In this document: piece by piece, positions 1 to 7,805 of the stretch | Numbering within the stretch: the first letter of the stretch is position 1 | Layout: each line of letters begins with the position of its first letter | Notes under the pieces: generated by a model | The model's input: only the letters and a program-made list of their open reading frames with translations | The model's database searches: none | Told to the model about the DNA's origin: nothing | Position numbers and translations under genes: made by a program | NCBI RefSeq assembly: GCF_900129865.1 | Contig: NZ_FQXD01000001.1 | Coordinates: 310,001-374,000 of the forward strand | Source: Virgibacillus chiguensis | GTDB lineage: Bacteria; Bacillota; Bacilli; Bacillales; Amphibacillaceae | DNA: 64,000 nucleotides | Reading direction: 5' to 3'

Positions 1-1166
1 TCAACGTTGATTGTTGTCCCATCCGTTTGCTCTACTTCATAAATAACACTTGGAGCCGTAGTAATTAGACTAATGTTAAATTCTCTTTCAATGCGCTCTT
101 GAATGATTTCCATATGCAATAGCCCTAAAAATCCGCAACGAAAACCAAAACCTAGCGCTTGCGATGTTTCAGCTTCATATTGTAGGGATGAGTCGTTTAA
201 TTCTAAACGTTCTAAAGCTTCTCGTAAATCATTATAGTTCTTGGAATCTACAGGATACAATCCACAAAAGACCATTGGATTTAAACGTTTATATCCAGGC
301 AATGGTTCTTTAGCTGGGCGTTCTACTAATGTAACCGTATCACCAACTCTTGAATCCCCAACATTTTTTATGGAAGCAGTTAAGTATCCTACATCTCCAA
401 CAATCAATTCGTCTTTATTTACTGGTTTTGGTCTAAAAACACCTAATTCATTCACTTCGAATTCCTTTCCAGTGGCCATCATCTTGATTTTATCGCCAAC
501 CTTCAAAGAGCCTTCTTTAATACAAACATAAGCTATAACTCCGCGATACGGGTCGTACATAGAATCAAAAATCAATGCTTTAAGGGGTTCTTCTGAATCG
601 CCTTCAGGTGCAGGGATCGCCTCAATAACACGTTCTAAGATTTCATCAATTCCTATATTCGCTTTCGCAGAAGCTAAAATAACATCATCTTTATCGATAC
701 CGATGACATCTTCAAGTTCCTGTTTCACCCGTTCTGGATCTGCGCTTGGTAAATCAATTTTATTAATTACGGGTATGATTTCCAAATCGTTATCCAATGC
801 CAAATATACGTTAGCTAGTGTTTGTGCTTCAATTCCTTGTGCTGCATCCACAACTAGAATAGCACCTTCACAAGCAGCAAGACTTCTGGATACTTCATAT
901 GTAAAATCAACATGACCAGGTGTGTCAATTAAATGAAAAAGGTATTCTTCTCCAGCATTACTTTGATAATTCAGTTGTACAGCATTTAATTTAATGGTAA
1001 TACCACGTTCTCTCTCTAAATCCATTGCATCTAAAAGCTGATCTTTCATTTCTCGTTGCGTAATAGCTTTTGTACGCTCTAAAATACGGTCAGCTAACGT
1101 TGACTTTCCATGGTCAATATGAGCGATAATTGAAAAATTACGCACATTTCTTTGAATTTCTGCCAT
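1..1166 (-). CDS. lepA: Elongation factor 4 (LepA), 3' end beyond window
   Basis: Ribosome-associated translational GTPase that back-translocates or remodels stalled ribosomes. The visible part is residues 1 to about 388 of a family near 600 residues; the C-terminus lies off the left edge. The P-loop AHIDHGKST is at residues 15-23 and the switch region [10 protein letters not shown] follows. The start ATG (1164-1166) has AGGAGTG about ten bases upstream and begins [14 protein letters not shown]. It is the last gene seen of the spoIIP-yqxA-lepA cluster, the order known from B. subtilis, but a strong hairpin and about 430 bp separate it from yqxA, so it may have its own promoter. Identification is secure. 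Confidence 0.97.
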   Translation of the reverse strand, partial: MAEIQRNVRNFSIIAHIDHGKSTLADRILERTKAITQREMKDQLLDAMDLERERGITIKLNAVQLNYQSNAGEEYLFHLIDTPGHVDFTYEVSRSLAACEGAILVVDAAQGIEAQTLANVYLALDNDLEIIPVINKIDLPSADPERVKQELEDVIGIDKDDVILASAKANIGIDEILERVIEAIPAPEGDSEEPLKALIFDSMYDPYRGVIAYVCIKEGSLKVGDKIKMMATGKEFEVNELGVFRPKPVNKDELIVGDVGYLTASIKNVGDSRVGDTVTLVERPAKEPLPGYKRLNPMVFCGLYPVDSKNYNDLREALERLELNDSSLQYEAETSQALGFGFRCGFLGLLHMEIIQERIEREFNISLITTAPSVIYEVEQTDGTTINV

Positions 1167-1480
1167 TAATGATGTTCACTCCTACTTTTTCTACCAGCCT
1201 CTTTACTTGTAGAAAACCTTAATTATCGACGAGAATGACTAGGTTAGATTATAGCAATAGAAACAATGATATTCAAGAACAATGATGCGCTTAAGCTGTC
1301 AACTAATTACCATACCAAAAATCCTCTCACTTTTAGAACTCTTACATAAATCAATTATATTCTTTGGATGTAATAAGAAACATAGCTTTTTACGAGTTCA
1401 AAAAGGAACAACGTATTTCTATTTCACTTCGAGTAAAAAATTGCGAGAATTATTCCCCTTTTCCCAGTATTTGTATTCTA

Positions 1481-1522
1481 AACAAAGCTTATTGTCATTT
1501 ATTTATGACAATAAGCTTTGTT
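1481..1522 (-). terminator. Long perfect hairpin between yqxA and lepA
   Basis: An 18-bp perfect inverted repeat (1481-1498 against 1505-1522) with a 6-base loop. Both neighbours are on the minus strand, so it probably ends the spoIIP-yqxA transcript. The T-rich run is better on the plus side (TTTTGTTTT) than on the minus side (TTTAG), so efficiency as a minus terminator is uncertain. The rest of the 434-bp gap 1167-1600 shows no gene I can support. Confidence 0.6.
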
Positions 1523-1600
1523 TTGTTTTACGATAAACCGTAAATTTCTACAAAAAATGTAACAACTGAGTTATAATAGCATCATACTTTTCTAGTAGTG

Positions 1601-1912
1601 CTAAAAAAACAACTCTGCTATTTGATACAATATTGTTACTACTGCTTCAAAAAAGCCAGTAATACTAGCTTCTAAAACAGAAGCCGTTTTTTCAGTAGAT
1701 GGCGCTGGCACATCAGGTTGGACTTGTTGCTCAGGATTCCTTTCTGCAACTGACTTTATATTTTTTTCATTATCTAGTTCATCTGAACCTATTACATCCT
1801 GCGCCTGAAAAACAGAATCTGCTTCTTCATGACCAACCCCATTATTCCCGTGAACAACACCCGCTAAAAAACAAACTGCTAATAAAAGTAGTACAATCAT
1901 AGCACGAGCCAT
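1601..1912 (-). CDS. yqxA: YqxA family small secreted or membrane-anchored protein (DUF3679)
   Basis: A 103-residue protein with an N-terminal hydrophobic signal or anchor (residues 4-22), a charged low-complexity middle, and an amphipathic C-terminal segment (about 80-103). Size, shape and position directly after spoIIP and before lepA match yqxA of Bacillus. The AGGAGGTG ribosome site overlaps the spoIIP stop codon, so translation is coupled to spoIIP. The function of the family is not established; the position suggests it is made in sporulating cells (inference). The call rests more on gene order than on motifs. Confidence 0.75.
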   Translation of the reverse strand: MARAMIVLLLLAVCFLAGVVHGNNGVGHEEADSVFQAQDVIGSDELDNEKNIKSVAERNPEQQVQPDVPAPSTEKTASVLEASITGFFEAVVTILYQIAELFF

Positions 1913-1924
1913 TTTTTACACCTC

Positions 1925-3088
1925 CTAGGATGACGTATCAACCTTCTCTGCGTCCCAAAACATTTCACTAAATACATCGGCGAGTGCATCAGCAGAACGA
2001 TAAAGCTCGTCCAAGTTATTCTCAACGCCACCAAATTCAAATAATAGTGCATTATTCGATAAATCCTGATTAAAAACCCCATTTGTACCTGCGCCCTTTT
2101 TGGTATAAACTCCTCTACTTAACCCTGGGTAATGTTGTTCTAATAGGTAGTGTAACTTTGTTGCTAGCTTCTGATTTTTTTCATATTCAGCATGTTCTGC
2201 GCCAATTACTATCATAAGACGGGCAAAAAGTTTCCCATTTATTTTTGCAGTCGTTTTATCTCTACCAATGGAATCCCGATGTAAATCAAATGCATATTGC
2301 ATGTCCTTATTATTTGCCATTGCTTCCTCTACAACTTGTCTAGAAGCTTGATACGATTTTCCGTAACCCCACCCTTTATCGTTTAATTCATTCATAATAT
2401 CCTTGTTTTCGACTATCGTCCCAATGCCGTTTTCTTCTAGTGATTTTGCTAGGTGATCGCTCACTTTTGTTATATTTACTTCTTTATGATGTGCTTCATT
2501 CGGATCTTCTACACCAGGTAAATGCGGTAAAAACGATTCTCTGTTATGTGAATTGTATAAGTAAACCACTTGTCTATCTCCAGTAGACGGTGTAGCTTCA
2601 TTACGCTCTTGATTTTTTTTCGCTTCTTTTTTTCCTTCTTCTTCACTACCCTCTATTATAGCTTGCCTTTCTTTTAAAACTTCTTTCAAAGGAGGTGATG
2701 ATTCTATAGGGAAATTTGTAAAGTCAGTCCCTTGACCAGCTACAATCATTCGATTATCAAAATGAGAAAAACCCGGCACTTCATTTCTTAATAGACTTCT
2801 CGGATCATTCGGCTTTAAACTAGTAACCATTTGAAATAAGGTATTGATTACATCAGGCTCCCCTTTCTCAGCAAGAAAACCTTCATCAAATGCACGATTT
2901 TCTTTGCTCAGTAAATAATAAAAGAAAGAGCTATCTAAATCACTTGTCCATTCTGTTATCATTTCTGATGATAACCTGTAAGCGGGTTTTATCGCTGTCA
3001 TCGCTGCAATAAATAAAAATAAAAATATAAAGCCAATAATATACACGCTACTCTTAGGTAAAAAAACACGTACAGCCTTTGCTCTCAT
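1925..3088 (-). CDS. spoIIP: Stage II sporulation protein P, peptidoglycan hydrolase
   Basis: SpoIIP is the amidase and endopeptidase of the SpoIID-SpoIIM-SpoIIP complex that thins septal peptidoglycan and drives engulfment of the forespore. The 387-residue protein has one N-terminal membrane segment (about 14-34) and an acidic, lysine-rich linker (about 140-165). The C-terminal SpoIIP domain shows YNSHNRESF (His181), FDLHRDS (His270) and LLFEFGG near the end, as expected for the zinc-binding residues of the family. The start ATG has GAAAGGATG upstream. It lies downstream of gpr and immediately upstream of yqxA, the standard order. Confidence 0.96.
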   Translation of the reverse strand: MRAKAVRVFLPKSSVYIIGFIFLFLFIAAMTAIKPAYRLSSEMITEWTSDLDSSFFYYLLSKENRAFDEGFLAEKGEPDVINTLFQMVTSLKPNDPRSLLRNEVPGFSHFDNRMIVAGQGTDFTNFPIESSPPLKEVLKERQAIIEGSEEEGKKEAKKNQERNEATPSTGDRQVVYLYNSHNRESFLPHLPGVEDPNEAHHKEVNITKVSDHLAKSLEENGIGTIVENKDIMNELNDKGWGYGKSYQASRQVVEEAMANNKDMQYAFDLHRDSIGRDKTTAKINGKLFARLMIVIGAEHAEYEKNQKLATKLHYLLEQHYPGLSRGVYTKKGAGTNGVFNQDLSNNALLFEFGGVENNLDELYRSADALADVFSEMFWDAEKVDTSS

Positions 3089-3377
3089 GCTTTCATCCTT
3101 TCTTTTACATGCTATCTATGTTAACAAGTATACGCAGCCCCTTTTAATAGATCCACCTCTTAAACTATTAACTCTTCTAAATTACTCTATGTTGGATTTT
3201 CAAAAACTAGAACCACCAATTCCACTTCTATAAAGTAAATTCTTCATAAGTTGGGATTTCCTCTCTAGCAGTTTCTAACTTAGAATTAGAAAGACTTGAC
3301 ACTAATTAAAAAACAGTATGTATACTCTTTTTCTTCGTGCGAGACAGAAAATCTCAATGGGATTCTTTTACAACACA

Positions 3378-3417
3378 AAACAATCCGAACTTTAATCCGT
3401 ACCATTAAAGTTCGGAT
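3378..3417 (-). terminator. Terminator after gpr
   Basis: A 13-bp perfect stem (3383-3395 with 3405-3417) and 9-base loop; on the minus strand it is followed by TGTTTTGTG. It sits about 75 bp past the gpr stop, in the 404-bp gap between gpr and spoIIP. Nothing else in 3089-3492 looks like a gene. Confidence 0.6.
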
Positions 3418-3492
3418 CTACTATCTCTATGCTTATTTACATCGAATATTATTCATTAGAATTATGTCAATGTATTCGATTTATTCGCTTTT

Positions 3493-4599
3493 CTATCTGC
3501 TATAAGCACTAACATTATCTACGTCGATCTTCTCATGAAGTGCTGCGTTTATTCCATTAGCAAGAACAGTTGCCATATCTTTCATAAATCCATCTACTTC
3601 TTTTGGTGTAACCATTAAATTATGCCCTAAAGGAGTAAGCACTTCTGAGATAAGCTGTCTTTTTTCTTCATCTTCAAGACCACCTACTACTCCAAGAAAT
3701 GTCTCACGCTTTTCTTTTTCCGGCATATCATCATCACTTAAACTACGGTCCCCAAATGCTAGACCAGCCGGAGTTAAAGCTTTTGAAGGTGCATCTTTTT
3801 CTCGCCATTCCCTACCAAAATGTTTTAAGATAAAATCGATCGTATCACTGGCAATCGTTACTGCATCAACGACTGTAGGAACGCCGATTGCCATAACAGG
3901 TATTCCTAATGTTTCATAGCTAATTTCTTTCCGCTTATTTCCTACACCAGATCCTGGGTGTATGCCTGTGTTAGACAATTGAATGGTCTCATTCACTCTT
4001 TCTATTGATCGTGAAGCAAGTGCATCCACACAAATAACAAAATCTGGTTCAAACTTTTCCACAATACCGAAAATAATATTGCTTGTTTCAATTCCTGTTA
4101 CTCCCATAACCCCTGGTGTAACTGCTGCCGTTGATCGATACCCACTTGAAACTGTCTCGTGCTCTAGACGAAACAAATGACTGGTAACCAAAACTTTCTC
4201 TACTGTCATTGGACCAAGTGCATCAGGAGTTACATTCCAATTGCCTAGACCAACAATAAGTCCTTTAGCATCCGGGGGAATTCCATTTGCACTTAGAAGT
4301 TCCTCTAGTTCCTCTGCTAAAACTTGAGCTGCCAAGTGTTGCCTATCTGTATCTTGACGTTTTACCCCATCTGCATAAATCGTAATATACGTTCCAGGTT
4401 TTTTTTGCAGCATTTTAGCGCCCGTTTGATCAATATTTACATAAGAAACTTTTACACCGTCTTTCTCTTTTTCTTTAATATTCACACCTTTTAATGATTT
4501 TTCCGATTGCTCTTGCTTCTCTACATACATATCTTTCGCTTCTACTGCTAAATCAGTCCTTACTTGGTAAGGTACTATGTGCTTATTCCGTTGCCCCAA
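3493..4599 (-). CDS. gpr: Germination protease GPR
   Basis: Endopeptidase that degrades small acid-soluble spore proteins during germination. The family is made as a zymogen that loses a short N-terminal propeptide; here the conserved mature start QVRTDLAVE lies about 12 residues in. Other family blocks are visible: [37 protein letters not shown] and the His/Gly-rich [16 protein letters not shown] place the start at TTG (4597-4599) because AAAAAGGGTGAT precedes it at proper spacing; the in-frame GTG at 4606-4608 has its purine run directly adjacent, leaving no spacing. The predicted length is 368 residues, normal for the family. It is divergent from rpsT, as in B. subtilis. In the family transcription is by sigma-G; I did not find a clear site. 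Confidence 0.95.
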   Translation of the reverse strand: MGQRNKHIVPYQVRTDLAVEAKDMYVEKQEQSEKSLKGVNIKEKEKDGVKVSYVNIDQTGAKMLQKKPGTYITIYADGVKRQDTDRQHLAAQVLAEELEELLSANGIPPDAKGLIVGLGNWNVTPDALGPMTVEKVLVTSHLFRLEHETVSSGYRSTAAVTPGVMGVTGIETSNIIFGIVEKFEPDFVICVDALASRSIERVNETIQLSNTGIHPGSGVGNKRKEISYETLGIPVMAIGVPTVVDAVTIASDTIDFILKHFGREWREKDAPSKALTPAGLAFGDRSLSDDDMPEKEKRETFLGVVGGLEDEEKRQLISEVLTPLGHNLMVTPKEVDGFMKDMATVLANGINAALHEKIDVDNVSAYSR

Positions 4600-4753
4600 G
4601 ACAATCACCCTTTTTCCATTTTGCTTTTAGTGTAAACAATAAGATAAAACTCATACATGTCGCAATATCATAATGATTTAGGTAAATTGACTTAGAAAAT
4701 GAAAAAAACAGCACTTTTTAAACATTAAAATCGTACTCAAGTATAGAGGTTAC

Positions 4754-4782
4754 TTGAAAACATGCGCTTGCTTTGGTAAAAT
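4754..4782 (+). promoter_or_regulatory. Sigma-A promoter for rpsT
   Basis: TTGAAA, 17 bp, TAAAAT, about 100 bp upstream of the rpsT start. Both hexamers are one base from consensus and spacing is ideal. Confidence 0.7.
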
Positions 4783-4884
4783 GACTTTTGTCGATAGACA
4801 AAAACATAGAGTCACATAACGATTTGTTTTTGGATTATAACCGAGATATAATCGATGAAGGTGAAGTTTTAGGAGGTGAAGTCA

Positions 4885-5151
4885 ATGGCAAATATTAAAT
4901 CTGCAATTAAACGTGTTGATACAAATAGAAAAAAGCGTTCAAATAACAATACACAAAAATCAGCTATGCGTTCTCATATCAAACATGTTGAAAAGTTAAT
5001 TGAAGCAAATGATAAAGAAAATGCAAGCATTGCTTATAACGTAGCTAAAAAAGCAATCGATAAAGCTGTACAAAAAGGCGTCGTTCATCAAAATTTCGGG
5101 AACCGTCAAAAATCACGTCTAGCTAACAAAATTAACCAGCTTGGCGCATAA
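4885..5151 (+). CDS. rpsT: 30S ribosomal protein S20
   Basis: An 88-residue, lysine- and arginine-rich protein that binds 16S rRNA early in 30S assembly. It starts MANIKSAIKRV, the usual S20 N-terminus. The ATG at 4885 is preferred over the in-frame GTG at 4876, which lies inside the AGGAGGTGA ribosome site. It is monocistronic, divergent from gpr and convergent with holA. The stop codon is followed two bases later by repeat copy A, so any transcript running to the next terminator carries the repeat in its 3' UTR. Confidence 0.98.
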   Translation: MANIKSAIKRVDTNRKKRSNNNTQKSAMRSHIKHVEKLIEANDKENASIAYNVAKKAIDKAVQKGVVHQNFGNRQKSRLANKINQLGA

Positions 5152-5153
5152 GC

Positions 5154-5415
5154 ACAAAGGCCCAGGGCGCCCGGTTAGCAACGTAGCGACTGGAACGAAT
5201 CAACGAAAGTTTTAGGAATCCTGCTCCTGCAACAGGAGTATGCCGACGCCCCCCGGCAAGCCCGTCTTTAGTTGGCCTTCCTAATTAGAACGAACCAATG
5301 ATGACTTATCGTAGGGTTATTTCGTGAGTCGCCTAGTTGCTGGGCGCTGGAGCCAGACGTGGCTAAATAACTTAGTTAGTTTATCCACAGCTGCAAAATT
5401 TTATAATTTTCTAGA
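5154..5415 (+). repeat. Terminator-flanking structured repeat, copy A
   Basis: A 262-bp element also found at 7303-7565 (inverted) and 35038-35299. It starts ACAAAGG and ends CTAGA. Imperfect inverted arms run 5167-5191 (GCGCCC, AGCAAC, CGACT) and 5327-5347 (AGTCGCCTAGTTGCTGGGCG). Inside is the hairpin CTCCTG-CAA-CAGGAG (5224-5238). The tail carries CAGCTG and a perfect DnaA box TTATCCACA (5381-5389). It has no ORF. Its tail ends a few bases from the terminator at 5422-5448. Confidence 0.9.
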
Positions 5416-5421
5416 TAATAA

Positions 5422-5448
5422 AAAAACGATCCGCTATGGATCGTTTTT
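5422..5448. terminator. Bidirectional terminator between rpsT and holA
   Basis: AAAAACGATCC, 5-base loop, GGATCGTTTTT: an 11-bp perfect stem with A and T runs on both sides. It serves holA on the minus strand and, beyond repeat copy A, rpsT on the plus strand. Confidence 0.85.
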
Positions 5449-5552
5449 AATTTACAATATAGGAAAGTTTATGGATTACAGTATCGTAATGATAGGTATA
5501 TAGCTGAGAAAAATCACCAAGTCGTTAAGGAGATAGTGATAGTATTGATGTT

Positions 5553-6578
5553 TTAAGCACCATTTCGTTTCACTAATTGATATAAAAGCATTTCAAATGC
5601 TACATCTTTTTCCATACCACCTTGCTTCATTATACTATCTGCTTCTGCAAGCTGATTCATAAAATAGTGTAGCGCCCTCACTGTAAATTTCGCTTCACGC
5701 TCTAAAGCTAATTTAATTACATATGGATGGGCACCAAGTTGTTTGACCATCTGTCCCTGCGTATAGCCTTTCTGTTTTAAAAGCTTCACTCTTAACAAGA
5801 TACGAAACTGAAATGCAAGCAAACCTACCAAAGCGATTGGTTCTTCTTTTTGTTTTTCTAAATCTTTATAAATTTCAATTGCCTGAGTTAAATCCCTTTT
5901 CATAACTGCATCCGCCAGTCGAAGCGATGAACTTGTAGCAGTATGAGACAATAATTGATTCGCGATTTCTTTCGTTACCACACCACCTTCTCCGACATAC
6001 AAAGAAAATTTATGTAATTCGCTTTCCAAAAGATGCAGATTAGTTGAAATTTCTGCTTCGAGCATATCATATACTTCATCTGTTATCTCAATTTTCAGTT
6101 GATCTGCCAGTTGTTTCATCCATTTTCGTAATTCATACTCTTTTACTTCTCTACAATGAGCAACTGTAGCCTGTTTTTTTAATAATTTTGTTATTTTTTT
6201 CCTTTCATCTAACTTCTCATATGGAGCAATAATTAGTAAAATAGAATAATCTACAGGATTTGATACGTATGTTTCCAGAATTTTCAACTGATGATCTACT
6301 GCATTTTTTTCCTGTTTTGCTGTTAAAAATGAAGCGTTATTCGCAATAATTAGTTTACGTTCACCAAAAAATGGAAAGGTCTCCACATCAGAAATGACAT
6401 CTTCAATCGGAGTTTCCTCTAAATCATACACGGTTAAATTATCTATATCATCGTTAATTGTAACTCGTTTTAATTTATTTTTTAATTGTTGTATAAAAAA
6501 GGATTCAGTTCCATAAACTAAATATAGAGGTGCTAGCTGTTTCTTATTTAATTGTTTGACTACTTCTATGTAATCCAT
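5553..6578 (-). CDS. holA: DNA polymerase III subunit delta
   Basis: The delta subunit is the clamp-loader wrench that opens the beta sliding clamp. It has 341 residues, normal for the family (YqeN in B. subtilis). The N-terminal AAA-like fold has the family motif LVYGTESFFIQQL at about residues 18-30 but no functional Walker A site, as usual for delta. A central helical lid and C-terminal collar domain follow (LRLADAVMKRDL to the end). The start ATG has GGAGTG upstream. It is flanked by rpsT and yqzM, the conserved order rpsT-holA-yqzM-comEC. Confidence 0.95.
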   Translation of the reverse strand: MDYIEVVKQLNKKQLAPLYLVYGTESFFIQQLKNKLKRVTINDDIDNLTVYDLEETPIEDVISDVETFPFFGERKLIIANNASFLTAKQEKNAVDHQLKILETYVSNPVDYSILLIIAPYEKLDERKKITKLLKKQATVAHCREVKEYELRKWMKQLADQLKIEITDEVYDMLEAEISTNLHLLESELHKFSLYVGEGGVVTKEIANQLLSHTATSSSLRLADAVMKRDLTQAIEIYKDLEKQKEEPIALVGLLAFQFRILLRVKLLKQKGYTQGQMVKQLGAHPYVIKLALEREAKFTVRALHYFMNQLAEADSIMKQGGMEKDVAFEMLLYQLVKRNGA

Positions 6579-7022
6579 ATTTTCACTCCATTTTTTAAAC
6601 CTATCTTCTTACACCATGGTAAATCGTCTGAGTGAGAATGGCAAGACTAAACATAGAAAAACGCTATTCGTGTACCACAAACTAGCACAAAATATAGCGA
6701 TTTTTTTCGTTTGCATACTTTACAACAATAAGGATTCTCTTCATCTACATTCATTGCTAGCACAAGCCGTAATTACGGCAAAACTCAAATCTCATATGAC
6801 TTTTCCAACTTGTAGCTTCCAATTCTTAAACGTTCCGATATCAGCTTATGTGGAGCATAAAAAACAACAGAGAGGGATGCTTACAAATAAACAAAGGCAT
6901 TCCCTCCCTAATCTATATAAACGCTTAGCGAAAAGCCCTAGGAACTATTCACTAAACGATATTTGACTTATTTCTATCATGTCCTCTCTGTTATAAATTA
7001 TGGATGTTAAGTCTTTCTAGTT
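6579..7022. other. Gene-free stretch between holA and yqzM
   Basis: This should hold the holA promoter on the minus strand. An open frame on the plus strand (6616-6966) has no ribosome site and no recognisable protein character. An imperfect GGGATGC/GCATTCCC pairing lies at about 6874-6905. I see no other feature. Confidence 0.4.
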
Positions 7023-7051
7023 TTGGTATGAAAACGTTTATATGTTACAAT
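7023..7051 (+). promoter_or_regulatory. Candidate sigma-A promoter for yqzM
   Basis: TTGGTA, 17 bp, TACAAT, about 64 bp upstream of the yqzM start codon. The -10 is one base from consensus; the -35 is weaker. Confidence 0.5.
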
Positions 7052-7114
7052 AAATGAAAACTGGATTTTTTAAATGATTTGGCTTATACTATTGGTGATA
7101 TGGGAGGGGTTAAC

Positions 7115-7249
7115 ATGAACGAATTTGAAAAAGACATTCAGTCTAAAACAAATGACGTCGTTGATAACATTAAAGGCTTTACATTTTCATTTGTATTCTT
7201 TTTGTTAATTTTTGCAATCGGGGTAACCATTAGTGTGCTTGGATCTTAA
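7115..7249 (+). CDS. yqzM: YqzM family small membrane protein
   Basis: A 44-residue protein beginning MNEFEKDIQSKTNDVVDNIK, followed by one hydrophobic helix (about 24-41) and ending VLGS. Strong GGGAGGGG ribosome site eight bases before the ATG. Length, sequence style and its place between holA and comEC match YqzM of Bacillus, whose function I do not know. It is a single-gene unit with its own promoter candidate and terminator. Confidence 0.85.
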   Translation: MNEFEKDIQSKTNDVVDNIKGFTFSFVFFLLIFAIGVTISVLGS

Positions 7250-7271
7250 TGTAATAAGTAGCTTACATAAA

Positions 7272-7297
7272 GAGAGACTGTTTACAGTCTCTTTTTT
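7272..7297 (+). terminator. Terminator after yqzM
   Basis: AGAGACTG, TTTA loop, CAGTCTCT, then TTTTTT. It is about 25 bp past the yqzM stop. Repeat copy B begins just past the U-tract. Confidence 0.85.
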
Positions 7298-7302
7298 ATT
7301 GG

Positions 7303-7565
7303 TCTAGGAATTTATAAAATTTTGCAGCTGTGGATAAACTAACTAAGTTATTTAGCCACGTCCGGCTCCAGCGCCCAGCAACTAGGCGACTTCACTCCAT
7401 TGCCTTAAGCTAAGTCATCATCGGTTCGTTCTAAATAAGAAGGCCGACTAAAGACGGGCTTGCCGGAGGGCGCCGGCATACTCCTGTTGCAGGAGCATGA
7501 TTCCTAAAACTTTCGTTGATTCGTTCCACTCGCTACGTTGCTAACCGGGCGCCCTGAGCCTTTGT
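7303..7565 (-). repeat. Terminator-flanking structured repeat, copy B (inverted)
   Basis: The same element as copy A, 263 bp, on the opposite strand. Read on the minus strand it starts ACAAAGG near 7565 and ends at TCTAG (7303). The inverted arms and CTCCTG-CAA-CAGGAG hairpin are kept. The DnaA box is perfect (7329-7337 as TGTGGATAA). Its tail end abuts the yqzM terminator U-tract. The rest of the gap to comEC (7566-7805) holds nothing I can name. Confidence 0.9.
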
Positions 7566-7805
7566 TCTTTACTATAGGAGAGTGTTTTATCGTACATAAA
7601 AGCTGTAGAACGATTTTAACAATAAGCCGAGCTTTTCTCATTGCATGGTGACAATAAATGGCTTGCTTCTAATCAAACACTTTTGCTAACCTAATAAAGT
7701 ATATGCTCTTGCATGTTATTTCGTTCTTCATACCTAATATTTTGATGGAAGGTAAGGGTGAATTGAAGCACGAAACTAAAAAATTTGTTTACTTCAAGAT
7801 TTACG

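Noticed and set aside
1282-1536. 84-codon open frame between lepA and yqxA on the plus strand
   Set aside because: It runs through the terminator hairpin, lacks a ribosome site, and its composition is that of AT-rich noncoding DNA.
6616-6966. 116-codon open frame in the holA-yqzM gap
   Set aside because: No ribosome binding site, no coherent hydrophobic or domain pattern, and it lies where the holA promoter must be.
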